A DNA stretch of 64,000 nucleotides from contig NZ_QHJF01000022.1 in the NCBI RefSeq assembly GCF_003259225.1, forward strand, positions 1 through 64,000, in the 5' to 3' direction. Position numbers and translations under genes: made by a program. Below are positions 18,901 to 26,553 of the stretch, piece by piece; position 1 is the first letter of the stretch; the number at the start of each line of letters is the position of its first letter. The DNA is from Marinomonas arctica (GTDB lineage: Bacteria; Pseudomonadota; Gammaproteobacteria; Pseudomonadales; Marinomonadaceae). The notes under the pieces are model-generated. The model saw nothing but the letters and a program-made list of their open reading frames with translations, was not told the origin of the DNA and did no database searches.

Positions 18901-19334
18901 TAATGCATAGCACCAATACCACCACCAACAAAAAGACCATTTACGAGTAATTGCCAAATACTCAAGTTGCTTCTTATTAAGCGTTTTAATGTCGTGTAGG
19001 ACGCTAAAATAGCGGGCAGCAGAGAAATGGAAGTCAGTAAGGGATCATAGGAAATACTGTGTCCCATATTGAAAGCCAGCATGCCGACAAAATGCATACT
19101 CCATATGCCACCAGCCATGATAAATGAGCCTGAAATGAGCGCGATGTTCTTGTATTTTTTGATAACAATATGTTGTGCGACTGAAGCAAAATGCAGTGCA
19201 AAAAAAGACGCTACGGTAGCAAGAAACATCGAAAGTATGACAAGCAAGTAGTTATAGTCACCCATGACGAGGTGAGGGCTGTCTGCTTGGGTAATAAAAA
19301 AATCATTTAACAAGGGCAAGGGCATTGGGTTCAC
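15960..19334 (-). CDS. MHYT-PAS hybrid sensor histidine kinase
   Basis: A 1124-residue membrane kinase. Residues 25-260 carry the seven-helix MHYT sensor with three copies of the motif (MHFVGM at 80, MHYIGM at 143, MHYAGM at 212), proposed to bind a metal and sense a gas such as O2, CO or NO. Two PAS domains follow (about 275-395 and 405-525), then HisKA with His554 in NMSHEIRTPMN, an HATPase (NIVGNAIKFT, DSGIGIP, GGTGLG), a receiver with Asp836 in ILMDIQMPNMDG, and an Hpt domain with His978 in AHAVKGAAGN. About 90 residues after the Hpt match nothing I know. It is co-transcribed with the HD-GYP regulator downstream. Confidence 0.94.
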   Translation of the reverse strand: MNPMPLPLLNDFFITQADSPHLVMGDYNYLLVILSMFLATVASFFALHFASVAQHIVIKKYKNIALISGSFIMAGGIWSMHFVGMLAFNMGHSISYDPLLTSISLLPAILASYTTLKRLIRSNLSIWQLLVNGLFVGGGIGAMHYIGMAAMKMDVALKYDPTWFLFSLFIAVALAFIALSTHYYVKKIWTGLNQTWVSCISASIMGAAISGMHYAGMAGARFLSTDETAMSHLHHTTDSYLSLVVAIITLLLSILAANIASQLRYRQLLLEKTASEVRLKTTLDTAVDGIITIDSHGVVKEFNKAATVIFGWQENEIIDQHFDVLFPDQYSDEFKGFLAKFRDTGEASIAGTEREIQAKNKNGHVFPIRLGVGRVDIPDSGTLFVGFITDISTRKSLEETIKKSEKQYSSLIKNIPGASFRCLMDKHWSTLFVSDAIYDVAGWSPTEFYDKTISFSALIHPEDVEVISLIMENALRERKNHKLEYRLKHKQGHYVWVLENGSIIYNDEGIPEWIDGVILDISQRVEMENELRNAKAKAEASAESKASFLANMSHEIRTPMNAIIGFSDILLESEVSAENKKHLAIISKSARSLLHLLNDILDSAKLEKNKLELDLHPFVLAHAIDNVISTLWLQAKNKGLELIFYIEPNLANSYVGAEERIRQVLMNIVGNAIKFTAKGYVKLTVSKRPDNQIRFSVKDSGIGIPPERLSHIFEPFTQADASMSRRFGGTGLGTSISKQLVTLMGGKIDVSSEVGGGSCFYFDLPLAEAAPPTTPSQVQRATISPKRVLLADDVEQNLTLLTILLKKYGHAIFTAKDGMDAIEQYKTIQPDIILMDIQMPNMDGLNATQIIRSYEKENQLKHTPIIALTANVLIEDKLDAKQAGMDGFANKPIDIDSLIIEMARVLGETPLHLDQNTMVLPSPYRQHINMDKGLSLWNDIPLYLDELSKFAHTHTNLVDRLTAYITNQQYAEAYALAHAVKGAAGNLALLNIASCMANIEHTVQMKDHAQALNEIQCLASALAHFFEELQWLIEKHSGHSKVHDKTHDNELSTTELIALIEGLILSAESGEVDDENTNLLIHNVTQDVKNQAIAVSKAFSNFEFDNAINHLISLKNLIAQETAK

Positions 19335-19363
19335 TTCTAAACTTTGTATGGTGAAGATACTGT

Positions 19364-19391
19364 TTAATCACGGGTTTTAGTCTGTGATTAA
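19364..19391. other. Inverted repeat upstream of the hybrid kinase
   Basis: TTAATCAC and GTGATTAA, perfect 8-bp arms with a 12-nt spacer, 30-57 bp before the kinase start on the minus strand. Spacing is compatible with a dimeric operator; regulator unknown. Confidence 0.4.
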
Positions 19392-19588
19392 TATCTGTAT
19401 TTTCATGGTGTTGGTGACGCAAGAAACTAACGATTTTTATTCTCTATATGTACTAAAAATGCCAATTTGCATAATTTTATTGACTCTTTTCACGATTATT
19501 TCGAGTATGAAGTACATACCTTGGATGGTTTAGCATGCCATACAAAAACAAAAACAAAACACTACTTTCGATGAAGAAGAGTAACAAA

Positions 19589-21079
19589 ATGTATTTAGGT
19601 CTTGATCTTGGAACCTCAGGGTTAAAAGGTGTCGTCATAGACGATAAAGGTAATGTGTTGGTGCAAGAATCTGTCGCGCTGGCGGTGGATAGTCCCCATG
19701 CAATGTGGTCAGAGCAAGATCCTGAATCTTGGTGGCTGGCTTTTATCGATGTCATTCAGCAATTACAGCAACGTTTGGACTTAAGTAAATTAAAGGCCAT
19801 TGGTCTATCTGGGCAAATGCATGGCGCCACTTTACTTGATGGTCAAGGCAATGTCTTACGCCCTTGTATTTTGTGGAACGATGGTCGTAGTCAAGCGCAA
19901 TGCCAAGCGTTGATGGCCGAGTTTCCTGACTTAATTGAACGATCTGGAAATCTTGCTATGCCTGGTTTTACTGCACCGAAAATACGCTGGGTACAGGAGA
20001 ATGAGCCGGATATATTTGCCCAGCTGGCGTATGTATTATTGCCTAAAGATTATTTGGCGTATCGATTGACTGGTTTTATGTCATCGGATTGCTCTGATGC
20101 GGCGGGTACACTTTGGTTAAACCCTCAAACACGCCAGTGGGATGATGCGCTTCTGTCTGCAACGGGGTTAACGCAAGCCAATATGCCAAGGGTATACGAA
20201 GGCTGTGATGTTGTAGGTACTTTGTCTGAAGCGATTGCTCAAGAGTTAGGGCTTCCACTATTACCCATTGTGGCTGGCGCAGGTGATAATGCGGCCGGAG
20301 CCGTTGGTATGGGAGTGACAAATCCCGGCCAAGGGTTTATTTCATTAGGGACTTCTGGTGTCTATTTTACGGTCAGTGAGTCTCACAAAGCCAATCCACA
20401 AAATACGGTACATGCTTTTTGTCATGCTTTACCAAATCGCTGGCATCAAATGGGCGTGACGCTAAGCGCAGCCAATTCCCTTGCTTGGTTTGCGAAGCTG
20501 GTGGATAAAACGGTAGTCGAATTACTGGATGCACTTGAAGACAGTGATACTCAGCGTACCAAGGTGTTGTTTTTACCTTACCTTAGTGGTGAGCGTACTC
20601 CTCACAATGATCCGCAAGCGAATGGACAGTTTATTGGCTTGAGCAATACGACTCGTGTGGAAGACATGACACTGGCCGTGTTGGAAGGTGTCGCGTTTTC
20701 TCTCCTAGATTGTCAAAATGCCTTGAGCAGCGCAGGCAGTATGGTCGATGAGCTTTCATTAATCGGTGGCGGCGCGCGTTCTGCCATGTGGCGCCAGATT
20801 ATTGCCAATGTACTCAATAAACGTCTTATTTATCGAGACGGTGGTGATGTTGGACCCGGTTTGGGGGCAGCGCGCTTGGCTCTTTTGGGAGAGCAGCAAA
20901 GCCTAGGGCAGAATATAGAGTCTTTGATATCGCAATATTGCACCATGCCTGAAGTATTAGAAGTACATGAACCTGACGCAAGTTTGGGGTCGTATTATCG
21001 CGATAAATACGCCTTGTACCAATCTCTTTATCATGTCACTAAGGACTTAAACGAGAAGCTGGCAAGCTTGCCTATGTAA
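19589..21079 (+). CDS. xylB: Xylulokinase (MtlY/XylB)
   Basis: FGGY-family sugar kinase making D-xylulose 5-phosphate. The start chosen gives MYLGLDLGTSGLKG, preceded by AAGAAGAG; longer in-frame starts add up to 18 residues. The 496-residue product tracks E. coli XylB closely: SGQMHGATLLD, RPCILWNDGRSQAQ, PGFTAPK, GAGDNAAGAVGMG, LPYLSGERTPHNDPQA, LIGGGARSAMWRQ. It faces the AraC regulator and polyol transporter genes. In fluorescent pseudomonads the equivalent mtlY serves D-arabinitol breakdown via D-xylulose, and the same role is inferred here. Confidence 0.94.
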   Translation: MYLGLDLGTSGLKGVVIDDKGNVLVQESVALAVDSPHAMWSEQDPESWWLAFIDVIQQLQQRLDLSKLKAIGLSGQMHGATLLDGQGNVLRPCILWNDGRSQAQCQALMAEFPDLIERSGNLAMPGFTAPKIRWVQENEPDIFAQLAYVLLPKDYLAYRLTGFMSSDCSDAAGTLWLNPQTRQWDDALLSATGLTQANMPRVYEGCDVVGTLSEAIAQELGLPLLPIVAGAGDNAAGAVGMGVTNPGQGFISLGTSGVYFTVSESHKANPQNTVHAFCHALPNRWHQMGVTLSAANSLAWFAKLVDKTVVELLDALEDSDTQRTKVLFLPYLSGERTPHNDPQANGQFIGLSNTTRVEDMTLAVLEGVAFSLLDCQNALSSAGSMVDELSLIGGGARSAMWRQIIANVLNKRLIYRDGGDVGPGLGAARLALLGEQQSLGQNIESLISQYCTMPEVLEVHEPDASLGSYYRDKYALYQSLYHVTKDLNEKLASLPM

Positions 21080-21088
21080 TCAAAAACA

Positions 21089-21120
21089 AGCGCCGCTACC
21101 ACTCTGGTTTTCAGCGGCGC
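21089..21120. terminator. Terminator between xylB and the AraC gene
   Basis: GCGCCGCT and AGCGGCGC with a 15-nt loop; on the minus strand it is followed by TTGTTTTT, so it best serves the AraC regulator gene and may stop xylB as well. Confidence 0.75.
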
Positions 21121-21138
21121 ATTGATCCATTGAGCTCA

Positions 21139-22035
21139 TTAGGATGCGGATACCATACCATCGATATGAATGTTGCTTTGGGTGCGGAAATCTCTGGGTG
21201 TGACGCCTTTTAACTCATGAAAACGGCGATTAAAGTTGGCGACATTGTTAAAGCCAACTTGGAAACAAATTGTCGCAATCTGCTGATCCGTTTCGGTAAG
21301 CAAGCTACACGCTCGGCTGACTCGCACACGATTGACAAATTCAATAAAACGATTGCCTGTGGCTTTTTTGAAAAAGCGTGAAAAATGGCTATCAGACATA
21401 CCAATTAAACTTGCGACACTGGAAAGTGTGATATCTTGACTGTAATTTTGAGAGACATAATCCACCACGGTATTGATTTTTCGCTGTAGCAGCTCACTCG
21501 ATTTTAAATCAATTTGTACGGTTGAAAGTAAGCGATAACTTCGGCTTTGAGCGAGCTTTTGTAGCAGAGGAAGCGAAAGGATGAGTCGTGATAAGCCACT
21601 GGAGTCGCGAACTTTTTGGAAAACATCTTTGAGGTATTCAGGGTCTAAATCAAAAAACTCAATGCCCGATTTGGCTCTTGCTAGCATAGGCAGAATTTCA
21701 GCAAGCTCTGGTATGATTTTCATGCCATTCGAAAAAGACTCATGATCAAAACGAATCACCATGTCTCTTAATTGAATGGCTTCTTGATCATTTTGACAAA
21801 GCCAATTATGAGGAAGCCTTGGGCCGGTTAAAATGAGTTGGCCAGGAGAATAATTGCCAATGTAGTCTCCTACAAATACTTTGCCAGAGGTGGCGACAAT
21901 AAAATGTAATTCGTAGTCATCGTGGGCATGCCAGCGAATAAGGTCACTTGGGTAACCATGTTCCAAGTATCGAATGGTTTCGTTGTCTTCGACAATCTCG
22001 TATTCAGGGGTAATGCGTTTGGCGGTGTTCGGCAT
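21139..22035 (-). CDS. mtlR: AraC-family regulator of polyol use (MtlR-like)
   Basis: 298 residues. The first half is a cupin-like sensor (WHAHDDYELHFIVATSG, YSPGQLILTGPRLPHNW), and the last 100 residues hold the two AraC helix-turn-helix motifs (LSSVASLIGMSDSHFSRFFK and IATICFQVGFNNVANFNRRF). It is the last gene in the same direction as the polyol transporter operon, 167 bp after the dehydrogenase, with an imperfect hairpin in that gap. By position and by the Pseudomonas mtl paradigm it should activate the operon in response to mannitol, sorbitol or arabinitol; the ligand is inferred only. Confidence 0.82.
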   Translation of the reverse strand: MPNTAKRITPEYEIVEDNETIRYLEHGYPSDLIRWHAHDDYELHFIVATSGKVFVGDYIGNYSPGQLILTGPRLPHNWLCQNDQEAIQLRDMVIRFDHESFSNGMKIIPELAEILPMLARAKSGIEFFDLDPEYLKDVFQKVRDSSGLSRLILSLPLLQKLAQSRSYRLLSTVQIDLKSSELLQRKINTVVDYVSQNYSQDITLSSVASLIGMSDSHFSRFFKKATGNRFIEFVNRVRVSRACSLLTETDQQIATICFQVGFNNVANFNRRFHELKGVTPRDFRTQSNIHIDGMVSAS

Positions 22036-22140
22036 AATCTTCTCGCTTGAGCAGCGCTATGTGGGTCGATATAGGATGATAGCCCTTCACTTATCTACGC
22101 CATGGTGTGCTCTATATTCTTATTTTTCACAACTATGGTT

Positions 22141-22185
22141 CAGGTAAACAAGGGACAGAACAAAATGTCGCCCCTTATTTGCCTG
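22141..22185 (-). other. Imperfect hairpin after the polyol dehydrogenase gene
   Basis: CAGGTAAACAAGGG and CCCTTATTTGCCTG pair with two mismatches around a 17-nt loop. It follows the dehydrogenase stop by about 20 nt and precedes mtlR; with no U-run it may partly uncouple mtlR from the transport operon. Confidence 0.5.
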
Positions 22186-22202
22186 AATGAGATTACAACG
22201 AT

Positions 22203-23633
22203 TTAGGCATACTTTGCCATACTTGTTTGAATGGCGTTAGTGAGCTGTGCAACAAAATCAGGGAATTCTGTTGGCAGATTGCCCCATAAATAACGGTCCG
22301 TTGTAAAAGCGTGTATACCCGCAGCATCATGGCTAAAAGCCGCAAGAGAGGCTTTATTTGGTTCATGGTAAGGCGTATTGACTTTACCTTGATTGGAAAG
22401 TTGTATGAAGGTGAACCAGCTGGCAATGCCTTCAAGTGTTTTGTTTGGTGTGCCGCCTTTGCGATAAATTCCTTCTAATGTTGGAAAAACAAAAATCGGA
22501 AATTTCGCATAGCCATCCGTGCAGATACGTTCAACAGTATCACCAATATTGGCATTGCTGAAACGTCTGGCAATAATGGCAAAGTAGGCTTCTAGATTCA
22601 CTACAGAATCCCCAATCGCCGGAATGGAATCCTGCAAAATGAAGTCGCTAAAATACTGATTTAACTCAGGATCACGCATGGCCTCATCAAAATAGGTGAG
22701 ACCTTTTAACGCCGCTTGATAAGTCACACAAGTATGGCCAGCGTTCAAAATGCGAATCTTCGCTTCTTCAAAGGGCACAACGTCTTTTACAAATTGCACG
22801 CCCACCAGATCAAGGGCCGGTTTAGTACCAGCAAAATTGTCTTCTACCACCCATTGAATAAAATCTTCCCCCATCACCGTCATTTGGTCATCGACACCAA
22901 AGCGAGCACGAACATCATCGACATGTTGTTGACTTGGCTTAGGTGTGATTCGATCCACCATAGAGCATGGGAAAGACACGTTTTGCTCAACCCAATGAGC
23001 GAGTTTAGTGTCTTCTTTGGCTGCCAAAAATTGCATGAGACCCGTTTTTAGCAATTCACCATTATGGCGAAGGTTGTCGCAGCACAATAAAGTGATTTTG
23101 GCGTTGGATGTTTCGCTACGTCGTTTCAGTCCCGCATACAAAAAAGCATAAAGCGTATTGCGAGCGCCCTCAACGTCGGCCTTAATCGCTGGATGTTCAA
23201 GCATCAAGCGACGTTTTTCATCAAGATAATAGCCACCTTCTGTCACTGTTGACGTGACGAGCTGGATGTTCGCATCGGCAAGTGCTGCATCGACTTTTTC
23301 TGGTGCGCTTGCGCCATCAATCTGCTCGACAATTGAGCGAATATGCTCGTAGTTTGTCTCACCATCGGCGGCCATGGTTTTTAAAACATATTCCCCTTTT
23401 TGCTCAATAAAACGAGCAAAGGCTTGGCTGTCTTGAGGGCGAATATTGACCCCAATTATGCCCCATTTTTGCTGTGCATCATGCGCCAATAATCGATCAA
23501 TGTAGACGGCTTGGTGAGCACGATGGAACGCGCCTACACCTAAATGTACGATACCTGCTTGAATAGCGTCTTTCGCATAATTCTGAACAGAAAGCTGCTC
23601 CATGTTGGATGAAGCCTGTAAGAAATTACTCAT
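22203..23633 (-). CDS. mtlD: Polyol (mannitol/arabinitol) 2-dehydrogenase
   Basis: 476-residue long-chain polyol dehydrogenase. The N-terminal Rossmann region GIVHLGVGAFHRAHQAVYID and the catalytic segment KIRILNAGHT (Lys, Asn and His of the family triad, near residue 296-305) are intact, as are TVTEGGYYLDEKRR and VDRITPKP. Homologues oxidise D-mannitol to fructose and D-arabinitol to D-xylulose. The ATG follows the mtlK stop after one base, with GGAGGAA as ribosome site. The linked xylulokinase fits arabinitol use, while no fructokinase lies in the cluster. Confidence 0.9.
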   Translation of the reverse strand: MSNFLQASSNMEQLSVQNYAKDAIQAGIVHLGVGAFHRAHQAVYIDRLLAHDAQQKWGIIGVNIRPQDSQAFARFIEQKGEYVLKTMAADGETNYEHIRSIVEQIDGASAPEKVDAALADANIQLVTSTVTEGGYYLDEKRRLMLEHPAIKADVEGARNTLYAFLYAGLKRRSETSNAKITLLCCDNLRHNGELLKTGLMQFLAAKEDTKLAHWVEQNVSFPCSMVDRITPKPSQQHVDDVRARFGVDDQMTVMGEDFIQWVVEDNFAGTKPALDLVGVQFVKDVVPFEEAKIRILNAGHTCVTYQAALKGLTYFDEAMRDPELNQYFSDFILQDSIPAIGDSVVNLEAYFAIIARRFSNANIGDTVERICTDGYAKFPIFVFPTLEGIYRKGGTPNKTLEGIASWFTFIQLSNQGKVNTPYHEPNKASLAAFSHDAAGIHAFTTDRYLWGNLPTEFPDFVAQLTNAIQTSMAKYA

Positions 23634-23634
23634 A

Positions 23635-24729
23635 TTATACTTCCTCCGGAATGACAGAAATCACACGATCGTTTTCGTTAAACAAAATGACTTCTGACAT
23701 ATCAATTTTGATGTTGACAACTTGGCCATCTTTCAGCGCAGTGCGAGCGGGTGCTTTGATAATAATGGTTTGATCACTAGACAACTGTAGGTGTGCGTAA
23801 GCTTCAGAACCAAGATGTTCAACCAATTCAATGCGACCGGATAAGTCACCACCTTCTTGGACCAGTGTCATATGTTCAGGACGAATGCCGACGATGGCAC
23901 TTTTAGGCAGTGGGCCCTTTAGACGATTCACTGGGAAAATAATTTGCTGTCCTAGTAAGTCAATCGCTAGGTTGTCTTCATGACGGACTATTTTGTTTGC
24001 CGGGATCAGGTTCATTTTAGGCGTGCCAATAAACTCAGCCACAAAGCGGCTGTTTGGCTGGCGGTAAAGTTCAAGCGGCGTACCGACTTGCTCTATTTGG
24101 CCTGCATTCAAAATAACCACTCGATCTGCCAATGTCATGGCTTCAACCTGATCGTGGGTGACATAAATCATGGTGGTGCCAAGCTTCTTATGCAGACGAG
24201 CCAACTCCAAGCGCATTTGTACGCGAAGAGCTGCGTCGAGGTTGGACAGCGGCTCATCAAATAAGAAGACTTTTGGTTGGCGCACAATAGCGCGACCAAT
24301 CGCTACCCGTTGACGCTGTCCACCGGATAGTTCTTTTGGTTTGCGTTCTAATAAGGCATCCAGTTGCAATGAAGCCGACACTGAACGTACTTTTTCTTTG
24401 ATTTCAGCGTCAGACACTTTGGCGAGTCGAAGCGCAAAGGAAAGGTTGTCAGCCACCGTCATGTGTGGATACAGCGCGTAGGATTGAAACACCATAGCAA
24501 GGTCACGTTTAGATGACGCCACTTCGGTAATGTCTCGACCGTCTAGTTCAATGTTGCCGCCCGTGCTGGATTCAAGACCGGCAATGGTTCGTAGCAAGGT
24601 TGACTTGCCGCAGCCCGATGGGCCAACGAAGACGACGAATTCCCCCTCCGTAATAGTGAGGTTGATGCCACGCAATGCGTGGTAGCTGTCATAGTGTTTT
24701 TGTAGATCAGTGATGGTTAAGTAAGACAT
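23635..24729 (-). CDS. mtlK: Polyol ABC importer ATPase (MtlK/MalK type)
   Basis: 364 residues, cytoplasmic ATP-binding subunit of the CUT1 sugar importer class. Walker A is GPSGCGKST near residue 37, the signature LSGGQRQRVAIGRA near 134, Walker B VFLFDEPLSNLDA near 155, and the H-loop follows in YVTHDQVEA. The C-terminal 120 residues form the MalK-type TOBE regulatory domain. It lies 19 nt after the second permease and nearly touches mtlD, so one transcript is expected. Confidence 0.92.
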   Translation of the reverse strand: MSYLTITDLQKHYDSYHALRGINLTITEGEFVVFVGPSGCGKSTLLRTIAGLESSTGGNIELDGRDITEVASSKRDLAMVFQSYALYPHMTVADNLSFALRLAKVSDAEIKEKVRSVSASLQLDALLERKPKELSGGQRQRVAIGRAIVRQPKVFLFDEPLSNLDAALRVQMRLELARLHKKLGTTMIYVTHDQVEAMTLADRVVILNAGQIEQVGTPLELYRQPNSRFVAEFIGTPKMNLIPANKIVRHEDNLAIDLLGQQIIFPVNRLKGPLPKSAIVGIRPEHMTLVQEGGDLSGRIELVEHLGSEAYAHLQLSSDQTIIIKAPARTALKDGQVVNIKIDMSEVILFNENDRVISVIPEEV

Positions 24730-24748
24730 AAAAAAGACTTCCTAATAA

Positions 24749-25579
24749 TTATTTTACGGCGCCGAACGTTAAGCCTTGGACCAATTGTTTTTGACAGAAC
24801 CAACCGAATATAACGATTGGCGCGCAAGCTAGGGTGGATGCGGCTGACAACTTCGCCCAAAACAGACCTTCAGGGCTTGAGTAAGAGGCGATCATCGCGG
24901 TCAATGGTGCGGCATCGGATGCGGTTAGGTTGAGCGACCAAAAAGCCTCGTTCCAGCACAGTACGATAGATAAAAGCGCTGTAGAGGAAATGGCGCCCAC
25001 AGAAAGCGGCAGTACTACTTTGACCACTTCATCCCAAGGTGTAGCACCATCCATACGTGCGGCTTCAAGAATTTCTTTTGGTAAATCTTTGAAATAGGAG
25101 AACAGCATCCATACGATAATGGGCAAATTCATTAGCGTAAAAATGATCACGAGTGCTGTTTTCGTATCCAATAAGCCATAATCGCGACAAATAATATAAA
25201 TGGGTACTAATACGCCGACGGCAGGTAGCATCTTGGTAGAGAGCATCCAAAGTAAGATGTCTTTAGTGCGTTTTCCTGGAAAAAAAGCCATGGAGTAGGC
25301 CGCAGGAATGGCAATAATCAGTGCAATAATAGTGGAACCAAAGGAAGTAACGACCGAGTTCCACGCGTGGTGAATGTAGTCACTGCGCTCTTGAACGACT
25401 CGGAAGTTGTCCAGTGTGGGTTCAAAAAACAGTGACGGTGGTACTGAAATAGCCTGTAATTCCGTTTTGAATGACGTGATAAACATCCAAAAAATCGGGA
25501 AAAATAATACCAAAGCGACTGTCCATGCGAACAAGCCAGTCAGAATGGTTTTGAGTTTGCGTTGTTGATTAAGAGTCAT
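24749..25579 (-). CDS. mtlG: Polyol ABC importer permease (MtlG)
   Basis: 276 residues with six predicted membrane spans, MalG-type inner-membrane permease. The EAA loop is EILEAARMDGATPWDEVVKVVLPLS near residue 175, the contact site for the MtlK-type ATPase. The GAGG ribosome site precedes the ATG by nine bases, and it follows the first permease by 10 nt. Confidence 0.9.
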   Translation of the reverse strand: MTLNQQRKLKTILTGLFAWTVALVLFFPIFWMFITSFKTELQAISVPPSLFFEPTLDNFRVVQERSDYIHHAWNSVVTSFGSTIIALIIAIPAAYSMAFFPGKRTKDILLWMLSTKMLPAVGVLVPIYIICRDYGLLDTKTALVIIFTLMNLPIIVWMLFSYFKDLPKEILEAARMDGATPWDEVVKVVLPLSVGAISSTALLSIVLCWNEAFWSLNLTASDAAPLTAMIASYSSPEGLFWAKLSAASTLACAPIVIFGWFCQKQLVQGLTFGAVK

Positions 25580-25589
25580 TGTTTTTACC

Positions 25590-26450
25590 TCACACCGTTA
25601 GGTTTTTGCCGACGGCACGAATTAGGAAAAAGGCCACGATATTGGCAAGTATTACGGCAAACAAACCACCCGCTGAGGCTACGCCAACGTCATATTGAAG
25701 AAGCGCTTGGTTATAAATCAGATAGGCTAAGTTGGTACTGTCATAACCAGGGCCACCACCGGTAGAAACGAAGATTTCAGCGAAAACGGCCAATAAGAAA
25801 ATGGTTTCTATCATCACGACCACGGCAATAGGGCGTGCAAGGTGAGGAATGGTGAGGTAGCGGAAGATATGCCAGCCTGTTGCGCCATCCATTTGTGCCG
25901 CTTCTTTTTGTTCAGTATCTTGCGACTGTAGGGCGGTAACAAACACCAGTATGGCAAAAGGCAGCCATTGCCAACTGACCATCATGATAATGGACGCCAA
26001 AGGGTAGCTAGAGAGCCAATCGATAGGCTCAAAACCCAGTGATTCAGAAATCCACGCAAAAATCCCATACACTGGATTCATCATCATGTTTTTCCAAATG
26101 AGGGCGTTGACCGTTGGCATGATGAAAAAAGGTGAAATGAGCAATACGCGGACAATGCCTTGACCAAAAAAAGGTTTGTCAATCAAGGCAGATAACATCA
26201 CACCCAATACAACCGTGATGATCAACACGGACAGTAGCAGTATCAACGTATTTGAAACGGCAGGAATAAAGCCAGGATCGGTGATGAAAAACTCAAAATT
26301 CATCCAACCGACAAAGTTATTTTGGCCAGGGTACAATAAATTGTACCGTATGGTGGAAAAATAAATGGTCATGGATAAGGGAATAATCATCCAAACCAAT
26401 AGCATGATGACGGATGGCGCCATTAATAAGCGAGTGATTGAGCGCTTCAT
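25590..26450 (-). CDS. mtlF: Polyol ABC importer permease (MtlF)
   Basis: 286 residues from the start chosen (MKRSITRLLMAPSVIML), MalF-type permease of about six membrane spans. Its EAA loop reads EAAQMDGATGWHIFRYLTIP. An upstream in-frame start would add 18 polar residues (MIRSKKSKHPAY...) with no membrane role; AAGAGA lies about ten bases before the chosen ATG. It follows the binding-protein gene after about 100 bp that contain a perfect hairpin, a layout also seen in malE-malF-type operons. Confidence 0.9.
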   Translation of the reverse strand: MKRSITRLLMAPSVIMLLVWMIIPLSMTIYFSTIRYNLLYPGQNNFVGWMNFEFFITDPGFIPAVSNTLILLLSVLIITVVLGVMLSALIDKPFFGQGIVRVLLISPFFIMPTVNALIWKNMMMNPVYGIFAWISESLGFEPIDWLSSYPLASIIMMVSWQWLPFAILVFVTALQSQDTEQKEAAQMDGATGWHIFRYLTIPHLARPIAVVVMIETIFLLAVFAEIFVSTGGGPGYDSTNLAYLIYNQALLQYDVGVASAGGLFAVILANIVAFFLIRAVGKNLTV

Positions 26451-26508
26451 GATTGTGTTTCTCTTATTATAAGCAGGGTGTTTGCTCTTTTTAGAGCGAA
26501 TCAACAGT

Positions 26509-26538
26509 AAGAAATAGGGCTTTTACGCCCTATTTCTT
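26509..26538 (-). other. Perfect intercistronic hairpin after mtlE
   Basis: AAGAAATAGGGC and GCCCTATTTCTT, a perfect 12-bp stem with a 6-nt loop, 15 nt past the binding-protein stop. No long U-run follows, so partial termination or protection of the upstream mRNA from 3' decay is the likely role, giving more binding protein than permease. Confidence 0.7.
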
Positions 26539-26553
26539 TATCAAGCTGAATGG

